Below are positions 1 to 6,400 of a stretch of 6,533 nt of DNA, piece after piece. The translations under genes were made by a program, and so were the position numbers. This stretch comes from Candidatus Peregrinibacteria bacterium RIFOXYB2_FULL_32_7 (GTDB lineage: Bacteria > Patescibacteriota > Gracilibacteria > UBA1369 > GWF2-33-10): the NCBI GenBank assembly GCA_001787465.1, contig MFXJ01000111.1, positions 6,230 to 12,762 on the forward strand, in the 5' to 3' direction. The notes beneath the pieces are model-generated. The model was not told the origin of the DNA. It made no database searches and saw nothing but the letters and a program-made list of their open reading frames with translations. Position 1 is the first letter of the stretch. Each line of letters starts with the position of its first letter.

Positions 1-173
1 TCATCAAAATTAGCCAGATTATTAGAGATAAAATAATCTTCGCAGAGTTCAAAAATTCCAGGATTTTTGGCAGTAGCAAAAGTAAATAGTTGTGGATTTT
101 GAGGCGAGCGTTTAAAAGTTTCCGCAAGAGCATGTTCACGGCCACCATTGCCGATTAAAAGAATACGAGGCAT
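1..173 (-). CDS. purD: Phosphoribosylamine-glycine ligase (GAR synthetase), N-terminal fragment
   Basis: PurD is a cytoplasmic ATP-grasp enzyme that joins 5-phosphoribosylamine to glycine, the second step of de novo purine synthesis. Only the first 57 codons lie in the window; the rest runs off the left edge. The translation opens MPRILLIGNGGREHALAE, which is the family's N-terminal nucleotide-binding-like signature (GxGGREHAL). The next block reads FATAKNPGIFELCEDYFI. Most bacterial PurD proteins have a PGNAGT-like block there; the NPGI version recalls archaeal PurD, from memory and not tested. The ATG at 171-173 is the only sensible start, because the signature begins a few residues later. 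It lies 23 bp downstream of the purF stop on the same strand, so co-transcription with purF and folD is likely. No Shine-Dalgarno motif precedes it. The assignment is firm despite truncation; nothing can be said about the catalytic part. Confidence 0.92.
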   Translation of the reverse strand, partial: MPRILLIGNGGREHALAETFKRSPQNPQLFTFATAKNPGIFELCEDYFISNNLANFD

Positions 174-196
174 ATTGAAAAATTTTAAAAGCGATT

Positions 197-1699
197 TTAT
201 AACAACTTTGGCTGTAGCTCCTCTTTTTCCCAGGTTTCATCTTCAGCATTTTGTTTTTCTGAACTTCTTTCGATATCGGCTTCATTTAGCATTTTTTCGG
301 TTACTTCGGGGGTTGGATATTTGCCGTTCATGCAAGCCATGCAAAAGTTAGGAATATTTTTATTTCCTTCAGCTACCGCTTCTTTTAAATCATCAATATC
401 TTGATAAAAAACCATATCAGCGCCTATGGCTTTGGCAATTTCTTCAGTATTTAAATCTGTTGCGATAAATTCTTTGCGCGATGGCATGTCGACTCCATAT
501 ACGCATGGATGCTTGATTTCTGGAGCGCTTGAGGCAAAATAGACTTTTTTTGCGCCGGTTTCTCTAATCATTTCAATAATTTTTTTTGAAGTATTTCCTC
601 GGACAATGCTATCATCAACAATCAAAATATTTCGATTTCTAATCTCTAGTTCAATTGGATTTAATTTGTATCTGACTGATTTTTTGCGTACTTTTTGGCC
701 AGCCATAATAAAAGTTCTGCCGATATATCTATTTTTTACTAGTCCTTCACGATATTTAATTCCAAGAGCGTCAGAAAGCCCTAGAGCCGCGCTTCTTGAA
801 CTATCTGGAACTGGAATAACTGTGTCGATTTCGATATTAGCCTTTTTAATTTTCTCCGCTAGTTTTTGCCCCATTCTGTATCTGGCTTTATAAACGCTAA
901 TGTCGTCTATCATCGAATCAGGCCGTGCTAAATATACATATTCAAATATACACGGATTCCACTTTGGTTCAGCGCATTGTTTTTGAAATAAGTTGTGGTC
1001 TAAATCTATAAATATACCTTCGCCAGCCTTGATATCTCTGACTTTTTTAAATCCTAAACAGTCAAAAGCAACACTTTCGGAAGCTAGGCAGTATTCTTTC
1101 CCGGTTAGGGCATTTTTTTCTCCAAGGATTAACGGTCTAATTGCGTAAGGATCTCTAAATGCAAATAAGCCATGGTCGGCAATCATTCCAATTACTGAGT
1201 AAGCGCCTTTAACTCTTTGGTATAAATTAGTTAAAGCTTTAAAAAAATCATTTGGCTTTAGGGATAATTTTTTTATTTTTAAAATTTCATCAGCTAAAAT
1301 ATTCAAAATTAATTCAGAATCAGATTTGGTATTTAAATATCTGATATTGTCTTTGATAATTTCTTTTTTCAGTTGTTTGATATTAGTAACGTTGCCATTG
1401 TGCACGAGCGCGATACCAAACGGACAGGTGGTAAGAAAAGGTTGGGATTCTTCGCTTGAATATACGCCAGCAGTTGGATATCTAACATGGCCGATACCAA
1501 AATTACCTTTTAATTTAGCAATATTTCTTTCATTGAAAATATCCCGTAAAAGTCCATCGCCTTTATGTAAATGGAATTGAGTCATGTCATAAGTCATAAT
1601 GCCTGCCGCGTCTTGGCCACGATGTTGGAGCATGATCAGGCCATCGTACATATCTTGTACAACAGGATTATGAGCCGTAATGCCTATTATTCCACACAT
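197..1699 (-). CDS. purF: Amidophosphoribosyltransferase (glutamine PRPP amidotransferase)
   Basis: PurF commits PRPP to purine synthesis by replacing pyrophosphate with ammonia from glutamine, giving phosphoribosylamine for PurD. The 500-residue protein has the full two-domain layout. The N-terminal Ntn-type glutaminase begins MCGIIGI, so Cys2 becomes the nucleophile after Met removal; GHVRYPTAG (70-78) and HNGN (100-103) follow. The phosphoribosyltransferase half shows YLARPDS (256-262), PVPDSSRSAA (297-306) and the PRPP loop VDDSIVRGNTS (361-371). Cysteines C250, C399, C453 and C456 sit in contexts (NPCIFEY, KHPCVYG, CMACMNGKYPT) matching the four [4Fe-4S] ligands of the Bacillus subtilis-type enzyme, unlike the cluster-free E. 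coli type. There is no propeptide before Cys2, whereas the B. subtilis enzyme has one. Residues 471-500 form a charged tail beyond the core. The ATG is fixed by the catalytic cysteine. It lies 11 bp after the folD stop, with no Shine-Dalgarno motif. Confidence 0.97.
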   Translation of the reverse strand: MCGIIGITAHNPVVQDMYDGLIMLQHRGQDAAGIMTYDMTQFHLHKGDGLLRDIFNERNIAKLKGNFGIGHVRYPTAGVYSSEESQPFLTTCPFGIALVHNGNVTNIKQLKKEIIKDNIRYLNTKSDSELILNILADEILKIKKLSLKPNDFFKALTNLYQRVKGAYSVIGMIADHGLFAFRDPYAIRPLILGEKNALTGKEYCLASESVAFDCLGFKKVRDIKAGEGIFIDLDHNLFQKQCAEPKWNPCIFEYVYLARPDSMIDDISVYKARYRMGQKLAEKIKKANIEIDTVIPVPDSSRSAALGLSDALGIKYREGLVKNRYIGRTFIMAGQKVRKKSVRYKLNPIELEIRNRNILIVDDSIVRGNTSKKIIEMIRETGAKKVYFASSAPEIKHPCVYGVDMPSRKEFIATDLNTEEIAKAIGADMVFYQDIDDLKEAVAEGNKNIPNFCMACMNGKYPTPEVTEKMLNEADIERSSEKQNAEDETWEKEELQPKLL

Positions 1700-1710
1700 T
1701 TAAATAAATT

Positions 1711-2601
1711 TTAGATTATGGAATTTAATATTTTGGTTGCTTTGATGGTATTCTCTATTAAACAGGCAACTGTCATTGGACCACATCCTCCTGGAGCGGG
1801 AGTGATGGCTTTTGCTTTTTTAACGATATTTTCGAAATCCACATCGCCAGTTAATCGGTAGTTTGTTTTTGAATTTGGATCTTCAACACGATTCATGCCG
1901 ACATCGATAACTATTGCGCCTTCTTTTACCATGTCGGCGGTAATAAAATTAGCTCTGCCAATAGCTACAATTAAGATATCCGCTCTTGAAGTGTGAAATT
2001 TTAAATCTTTAGTTTTTGAATGGCAAGTTGTTACAGTCGCGCTTCTGTTGGTAAGCATGGTTGAAACTGGTTTGCCAACTATATTACTTCTACCAACAAT
2101 GGTGATTTCTTTACCGACTACATCAATTTTATAATATTCAAGAATTTTAATTATTCCGCTTGGAGTGCAAGGAGACAGTTCTTCATAATCTTTACCTAAA
2201 AACATTTTTCCGATATTAACAGGATGGAAGCCATCAACATCTTTGACTGGATTTATCGCTTCAATAATTTTTCTTTCATTAATATGTTTTGGAAGAGGAA
2301 GCTGAACTAGAATCCCATGAACAGAATTATCTTTGTTTAATTCTTTGATTTTATTTAAAAGTTCTTTTTCCGATATTGTTTCCGAAAAATTTATTTGATC
2401 ATCAATAATGCCGACTTTTTCACATGATTTTCGTTTTTGTCGAATATAAGAAATGCTAGCGGGATTTTCTCCTACAAGAATAATGCTTAATTTTGGACAG
2501 ATATTTTTTGATTTAAGCCCCTCAACTTCATGCATTATTTTCTGCAAAGTATGCTCTGCAACTAATTTCCCATCTAATATTTGTGCTTGTTGAGGCTCCA
2601 T
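1711..2601 (-). CDS. folD: Bifunctional methylene-THF dehydrogenase / methenyl-THF cyclohydrolase
   Basis: FolD oxidises 5,10-methylene-THF with NADP+ and hydrolyses the product to 10-formyl-THF, the formyl donor for purine synthesis and for initiator tRNA. At 296 residues it is close to the usual family length. Visible motifs are SYIRQKRKSC (51-60), carrying the catalytic Tyr52 and Lys56 pair; VQLPLP (99-104) with Gln100; KDVDGFHP (120-127); the dinucleotide-binding GRSNIVGKP (170-178); and the C-terminal PAPGGCGPMTVA (268-279). The last has Cys where Val is more usual, a minor change. No key residue is missing, so both activities are expected. The ATG start leaves a short lead before QILDGK, as in relatives. 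The gene heads the minus-strand cluster folD-purF-purD, and its product feeds the formyl-transfer steps later in the same pathway. Upstream lie a candidate promoter and a leader hairpin. No Shine-Dalgarno motif is seen. Confidence 0.97.
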   Translation of the reverse strand: MEPQQAQILDGKLVAEHTLQKIMHEVEGLKSKNICPKLSIILVGENPASISYIRQKRKSCEKVGIIDDQINFSETISEKELLNKIKELNKDNSVHGILVQLPLPKHINERKIIEAINPVKDVDGFHPVNIGKMFLGKDYEELSPCTPSGIIKILEYYKIDVVGKEITIVGRSNIVGKPVSTMLTNRSATVTTCHSKTKDLKFHTSRADILIVAIGRANFITADMVKEGAIVIDVGMNRVEDPNSKTNYRLTGDVDFENIVKKAKAITPAPGGCGPMTVACLIENTIKATKILNSII

Positions 2602-2633
2602 TTAGATTTTTTAAAAAAAGAAAAAAAATATGA

Positions 2634-2651
2634 AAACCCCTTTCGGGACTT
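2634..2651 (-). promoter_or_regulatory. GAAA-tetraloop stem-loop in the folD leader, followed by a U-rich tract
   Basis: On the minus strand AAGUCCC (2651-2645), GAAA (2644-2641) and GGGGUUU (2640-2634) can form a 7-bp stem: three C-G pairs, one U-G, one G-U and two A-U, closed by a GNRA tetraloop. A U-rich stretch with two long T runs follows (about 2629-2613), before the folD ATG. The layout resembles a weak intrinsic terminator or attenuator, or a 5'-end stabilising hairpin. It is a rare G/C-rich spot in a very AT-rich spacer. On the plus strand the loop would be UUUC and no U run follows, so the minus strand is the more likely functional strand. No alternative antiterminator fold was found. 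Confidence 0.4.
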
Positions 2652-2652
2652 A

Positions 2653-2682
2653 AATATAGCAGAAGACAGATAAAATGGACAA
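2653..2682 (-). promoter_or_regulatory. Candidate sigma-70-type promoter for folD-purF-purD
   Basis: Read on the minus strand, TTGTCC (positions 2682-2677) and TATATT (2658-2653) are separated by 18 bp. They match the -35 and -10 consensus at 4 of 6 and 5 of 6 positions. This is the best pair seen between folD and the divergent gene. A start about 7 nt past the -10 box would fall near 2646, inside the 5' arm of the leader hairpin, so either the start is a little earlier than usual or the hairpin does not form in this transcript. Prediction from sequence only; AT-rich DNA gives chance -10 matches easily. Confidence 0.45.
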
Positions 2683-2738
2683 TGAAAAATGAAAAAAGTT
2701 AAAAAATGATCAAAAAATCGAATTTGTTTATGAAGATA

Positions 2739-2770
2739 TTGATTTTTATGATAAAATATAAAGATATAAT
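2739..2770 (+). promoter_or_regulatory. Candidate promoter region for the two-gene unit at 2782-5132
   Basis: Two -10-like boxes are present. A perfect TATAAT lies at 2765-2770, with TTGATT at 2739-2744 as a possible -35 (spacer 20 bp, longer than ideal). An extended-type TGATAAAAT lies at 2749-2757. The TATAAT box ends 11 nt before the ATG at 2782, so its transcript would have only about 5 nt of leader. The extended box would give about 18 nt. Neither leader would hold a Shine-Dalgarno motif. Which box is used cannot be settled from sequence alone. Confidence 0.4.
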
Positions 2771-2781
2771 TTGAATTAAAT

Positions 2782-3096
2782 ATGGATAAAAATCAGGAGA
2801 TTTTGAAACTTTTAAAAACAAAATTTAAAGATAGGGAAAAATTAGTGCAATTTTTTGTTGATTATTTAGATAAAATGACTGATGAAGATAAGAATCAGTT
2901 ATATTTTTTGTTGACTTCAAATGATCCGAAAAAAATTGCTGAATTCAGAAAAGAAAAAGAAGAAGAATTAGGTCAGTTATTTATTGATATAAAATCTTTG
3001 GACGCGAAATCTAGGAAATTATTTTTAGATCATAATGAGGATCAAGATAAAGAAGAGGAAGAAAAAAATATGGAAAAATTATTAGATAATCTTTAA
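2782..3096 (+). CDS. Small acidic helical protein of unknown function, first gene of a two-gene unit
   Basis: I do not recognise this 104-residue protein. It is strongly charged: about 27 Asp/Glu against 21 Lys/Arg by hand count. It has no signal peptide, no membrane segment and no cysteine, so a soluble cytoplasmic protein is expected. Residues 1-45 look like two or three amphipathic helices (EILKLLKTKF, KLVQFFVDYLDKM, EDKNQLYFLL). Residues 50-80 continue as a helix or coiled coil (KKIAEFRKEKEEELGQLFID). A very acidic tail (DQDKEEEEKN, 87-96) ends the protein. It is probably a real gene: it has a promoter-like region upstream, the frame is open throughout, and its TAA is 2 bp before the ATG of the large LysM/transglutaminase-like protein. 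That spacing implies co-transcription and translational coupling, so a partner, chaperone or regulator of the larger protein is a reasonable guess but no more. Confidence 0.75.
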   Translation: MDKNQEILKLLKTKFKDREKLVQFFVDYLDKMTDEDKNQLYFLLTSNDPKKIAEFRKEKEEELGQLFIDIKSLDAKSRKLFLDHNEDQDKEEEEKNMEKLLDNL

Positions 3097-3098
3097 AT

Positions 3099-5132
3099 AT
3101 GGTAAATGCCGAAACATTTTCAAATAGCGTAAAATTAGAAACAGCTGATACGCTCAGAAATAAATTATCATCAGCTAAAGATATTGTTGATTTATATAAT
3201 AAAGCGATTGATCTCTTATCAAAAATGGAGAGAAATTTTGGGAATGTTTTGGGTAATAGACGTCGTGATTTTGATGGAAAAGTCACTGTGGGAAATAATA
3301 CAGAGTTTGAGAGAAAAGCAGGAAAATATAATAAAAAAATGTTAGAATATAAAGATAGTACTGTAACTACAACGGCTCTTTATGTTGTGGCATTAGCATT
3401 TTCATTCGGGAAATCGAATGTTGACGAGGATTTAGTTGATACGTTGGTAGATGAATTATTGTTAACACAACAGGTAAGTAAAAGACAATTAGAAAAAGAA
3501 TTGCTGAATAATTTAGGTAATTCTGAAAACACTCAGCAAGTTTCTGGGAGTAAAGAAGGTGATATAAACAGATATGAAGTGAAGAAAGGCGATACTTTGT
3601 CAAAAATTGCTCAAAAACTTTATGGTGATTGGAGGCTTTATCGAAAAATAAAAGAAATTAATGGTTTGAAAAGCGATGTTATAAAAGTAGGACAAATATT
3701 AAAATTACCAAAAAACTTGAGTTCATCTTCAAAGCCTGAAACGACAAAGAATACTGAACCAATTATTGAAATTACAACTAATGATCGAAACATTGTTCGT
3801 TTTTCGACATTAGAAGATTATAATCCATTGACATCTCCCCAACGTATTGTCGTTGCTGATGATTTACAAAAATTATGGGTGAATGACGATATTGATTCTG
3901 CGGCAAATTTGGAAGCAACAGACTTAGGTCGTTTAAAAAATTGGGTTTTAAAATTTCTTGAATTTAATCCTAATATTTTAAAAGAAACTGGTATTAAAGA
4001 TATTTATCATCTATCGCCAAAAGAAGCTATTATCTTGGCTTCAAAGATTACAATGCGAAGATTAGAATTTTCATATCTCCAAGGCGCGTTTGGCGGTGTG
4101 GATGCTGAAGGCCATGTAATTATAGATTCTAAATATTTAAACGAATTACCTGAAGCGCAAAGAGCGAAATATATAGCTAACCCTAGTTTATTACAAGAAT
4201 TAGTAAAAAAAATTGATAATATGCCTATTGATCAAATGTTTTTTGTTAAAGAAGGGGTATGTAGAAATTATGGTGACGCCGTTAAAGGTGTTTTTCAAGT
4301 TTTAAAAGACATGCAAGAAGCTCAAAGTAGTCAGTTGGCAAATACTTATTGCGCTCGTATAAATAGTTATCATTCTCCAGTATTAAGAAAACAAATAGTA
4401 GATAAGCATTTATGGAATACTTTTTATACAGTAAATCGATCTGGTGGGGTGGATACTTTAGTTATTGATGCTACTTGGGCGGATAGGGATGAAAATGGAA
4501 ATTTAGATTATTCATCAGAAAGATTCCTTTTTAATATAGCGAAAATGCGTGAAATAGGTCTAATTACAGAAGCTCAACAAATAGCTCAATTAGAAAGATG
4601 GTGTAGAGAAAAAAAGAACCAAGGATCGAAATCTTATTCGGCTACTTGTCTTTTTATTGCGGATTATTATGTTAAAATTGGAGATAATGAAAGAGCAGTA
4701 GATTTTTATTTTGAATTATTAGATGATAGAGGCATGAAAGGATTATATGAATTCGCAAGAGAATATAAAATGTTAGATGGCGATGTTAATGCAGGGATGG
4801 ATAGGTATATTGAAAAGATGAAGTCAGATACGAAACCAAAAGACAATTTTTTTATAGATTGTTGCGCAAATCAATTTTATAGAAAAGGATTATTTAGGGA
4901 GGCGGCTGATAAAATTTTTGAAGGTGAAAGCGAAAGAGGTGTGAGCCCTTATGGTGAAGTAGTATTAATTGCTAGTTTAATACAAATAAAAGAATTTGAT
5001 GATATTGATAAAGGGGCTTTTCAAGATGATTTAGCTTATGTTTTAGGAAGTCAAGGATGGCTTCAAAAAACATATCCAAATGAAATGGCTGTAATTTTAG
5101 AAAGGTATGGTGCGAAAAATAATATTTTTTAA
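3099..5132 (+). CDS. LysM and transglutaminase-like domain protein with TPR-like C-terminus
   Basis: I do not recognise this 677-residue protein as a named family, but its modules are visible. Residues 1-150 are mainly helical and charged, with one hydrophobic stretch (TALYVVALAFSF, 92-103) that is short for a membrane helix. A LysM module spans about 157-204 (YEVKKGDTLSKIAQKLYGD, ending GQILKLP), followed by a Ser/Thr/Lys linker. Residues about 370-465 look like a transglutaminase/papain-like core: EGVCRNYGDA with Cys388, KHLWN with His437 and VIDATW with Asp457, in the order and context of that superfamily's Cys-His-Asp triad. Residues about 512-545 and 582-611 have TPR-like spacing. A thiol peptidase or crosslinking/deamidating enzyme is inferred; the substrate is unknown. 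No N-terminal signal peptide is seen, so whether the LysM module reaches cell wall is open. The ATG lies 2 bp after the preceding stop. The 3' end converges with ribD across 24 bp. Confidence 0.85.
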   Translation: MVNAETFSNSVKLETADTLRNKLSSAKDIVDLYNKAIDLLSKMERNFGNVLGNRRRDFDGKVTVGNNTEFERKAGKYNKKMLEYKDSTVTTTALYVVALAFSFGKSNVDEDLVDTLVDELLLTQQVSKRQLEKELLNNLGNSENTQQVSGSKEGDINRYEVKKGDTLSKIAQKLYGDWRLYRKIKEINGLKSDVIKVGQILKLPKNLSSSSKPETTKNTEPIIEITTNDRNIVRFSTLEDYNPLTSPQRIVVADDLQKLWVNDDIDSAANLEATDLGRLKNWVLKFLEFNPNILKETGIKDIYHLSPKEAIILASKITMRRLEFSYLQGAFGGVDAEGHVIIDSKYLNELPEAQRAKYIANPSLLQELVKKIDNMPIDQMFFVKEGVCRNYGDAVKGVFQVLKDMQEAQSSQLANTYCARINSYHSPVLRKQIVDKHLWNTFYTVNRSGGVDTLVIDATWADRDENGNLDYSSERFLFNIAKMREIGLITEAQQIAQLERWCREKKNQGSKSYSATCLFIADYYVKIGDNERAVDFYFELLDDRGMKGLYEFAREYKMLDGDVNAGMDRYIEKMKSDTKPKDNFFIDCCANQFYRKGLFREAADKIFEGESERGVSPYGEVVLIASLIQIKEFDDIDKGAFQDDLAYVLGSQGWLQKTYPNEMAVILERYGAKNNIF

Positions 5133-5156
5133 GCGTAATTTGCGATTCGTTTTTTA

Positions 5157-6254
5157 TCATTTCAAATATCCTTCCCACCATAAATCCTCGTCGCACATAA
5201 CGGTTTGAATGTCTTTAAATTTTATTTGATTTGGGATTTGATCGGCAAAAACTGATGGGGCGGTTGAAATTCCTGATATTTTTGGACTGTAAATTAAATT
5301 AATTTTATCAATTAATCCGGTATTAAGAAAAGCGCTGTTTATTGTTCCGCCACCTTCGATCATAATGCTTCCAATATTTTTGCCTGCTAGAGTTTTAATC
5401 AGTTCATTTAAATCAATTTTGCCAGCAGAATTTTGTGAAATTTCTAAAACTTGAACATTATTTAATTTCGCTAGTTTGATTTTTTTATCAATATCGGCTT
5501 TTGAAGTGCAACAAATGATTGTTTGACCGGGTTCTTTTAGCAATGCCGCAGTTAAAGGAATTCTTAAGTTGCTATCAAGAATAATTCTTTTTGGGTGATG
5601 TATTTGTTTTTTATTTAATCTGCAGGTTAGTTTTGGATCGTCAATTAGGACAGTATCAATCCCAACAAGTATTGCCTCATAAAATTGCCTTAGTTTATGA
5701 ACTTTTTGCCATGAAGCTTCACTTACTAGCGTTGTTTTGGTATCTTTTTGCAAAGCAATTTTCCCATCAAGAGTGCAGACGGTTTTTAGTAAAATAAAAG
5801 GTTGATGTTTAGTGATCCATTTAATGAAAATCTCGTTTAATTTTTGACACTCTTTTTCAAGGATGCCTGTATGGACGCGAATATTTGCCTTTTCTAGTTC
5901 AATAATCCCCTTTCCGGCAACTAGCGGATTTGGATCTTTTAGGCCTACAAAAATTTCTTTAATGCCTGATTTAATTATTTCTTTGGTGCAAGGAGGAGTT
6001 TTGTCAGTGTGACAGCAAGGTTCAAGATTGACATACATGGTTGCGCCTTGAAGGTCTTCTGTAGCGTTCCTAATTGCTTCAATTTCTGCATGAGGATGTC
6101 CAAATTTTTTATGATAGCCTTTGCCAATAATTTTAATTTTGCCTTTTTCTTGTTTGGTAATAATCGCTCCTACCATAGGATTTGGGGATGTGAAACCAGC
6201 TCCTTCCTCCGCAAGTTTGATAGCCTCAAGCATGAATTGTTCGTGGAGGTTCAT
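5157..6254 (-). CDS. ribD: Bifunctional riboflavin biosynthesis deaminase/reductase RibD
   Basis: RibD carries out the second and third steps of riboflavin synthesis from GTP: zinc-dependent deamination of the pyrimidine, then NADPH-dependent reduction of the ribosyl side chain. With the ATG at 6252-6254 it has 365 residues, like characterised enzymes. The deaminase half shows TSPNPMVGA (22-30), the catalytic HAE (55-57) and the zinc ligands Cys80 and Cys89 in EPCCHTDKTPPC, where relatives more often have HxGRTPPC. The reductase half shows TLDGKIA (161-167), AILVGIDTVLIDDPKLTCR (194-212), RIILDSNLRIP (223-233) and the IEGGGTINSAFL block (299-310). Both halves look complete. A TTG start 42 bp upstream (6296) would add 14 hydrophobic residues; it is rejected because family proteins start close to MNLHEQFMLEAI. 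No other rib gene and no FMN riboswitch is visible. TGA stop. Confidence 0.96.
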   Translation of the reverse strand: MNLHEQFMLEAIKLAEEGAGFTSPNPMVGAIITKQEKGKIKIIGKGYHKKFGHPHAEIEAIRNATEDLQGATMYVNLEPCCHTDKTPPCTKEIIKSGIKEIFVGLKDPNPLVAGKGIIELEKANIRVHTGILEKECQKLNEIFIKWITKHQPFILLKTVCTLDGKIALQKDTKTTLVSEASWQKVHKLRQFYEAILVGIDTVLIDDPKLTCRLNKKQIHHPKRIILDSNLRIPLTAALLKEPGQTIICCTSKADIDKKIKLAKLNNVQVLEISQNSAGKIDLNELIKTLAGKNIGSIMIEGGGTINSAFLNTGLIDKINLIYSPKISGISTAPSVFADQIPNQIKFKDIQTVMCDEDLWWEGYLK

Positions 6255-6344
6255 TTTAAAAAAGAGGATAAAGAAAAAAGTTAAAGAGATCTGCAAAATT
6301 ATTTTAGGGGAATTTTTAGAGATTGGGAAGGATTGCTAAAATTT

Positions 6345-6390
6345 TTGTAATAATATACAATTTTATTGTAAAATAATTTTACTTTTTTAC
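6345..6390 (+). promoter_or_regulatory. Candidate promoter with nested palindromes before the AbrB-type gene
   Basis: TTGTAA (6345-6350) and TAAAAT (6369-6374), 18 bp apart, form a plausible promoter whose start would lie near 6381, about 20 nt before the ATG. It is covered by inverted repeats. TTGTA (6345-6349) pairs with TACAA (6356-6360). ATTTTA/TAAAAT arms span 6360-6374. A 15-bp palindrome with 7-bp arms, GTAAAATAATTTTAC, spans 6368-6382 over the -10 box. A further TTTTAC follows at 6385-6390. AbrB/MazE-type proteins commonly bind symmetric AT-rich DNA at their own promoters, so an autoregulatory operator is a reasonable inference. AT-rich sequence produces such symmetry by chance more often than balanced DNA. 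Confidence 0.45.
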
Positions 6391-6400
6391 ATTTTTATTT

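Noticed and set aside
606..893. Open frame of 95 codons on the plus strand, opposite purF.
   Set aside because: It lies wholly within the complement of conserved PurF domains; the hydrophobic translation is a by-product of the coding strand.
2683..2703. Six-codon frame (MKNEKS) in the spacer as a possible leader peptide.
   Set aside because: Such tiny frames are expected by chance in A-rich DNA; no regulatory fold or codon bias supports it.
5133..5156. Possible intrinsic terminator between the convergent genes ending in a T6 run.
   Set aside because: Only a 3-bp or wobble-rich stem can be drawn before the T run; it is too weak to call.
5157..5159. TGA as a reassigned sense codon, as in some candidate-phylum bacteria.
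   Set aside because: It ends RibD at the expected length after the conserved C-terminus, and no gene here needs TGA read-through.
6009..6284. Open frame of 91 codons on the plus strand, opposite ribD.
   Set aside because: It is antisense to a strongly supported gene, and its translation has no recognisable motif.
6255..6296. Longer RibD with a hydrophobic N-terminal extension starting at TTG 6296.
   Set aside because: The extension (ISLTFFFILFF) is encoded by T-rich spacer, the start is TTG, and the family begins near the ATG at 6254.
6255..6400. FMN riboswitch upstream of ribD.
   Set aside because: The spacer is short and AT-rich and shows none of the conserved G/C-containing segments of the RFN element on the minus strand.
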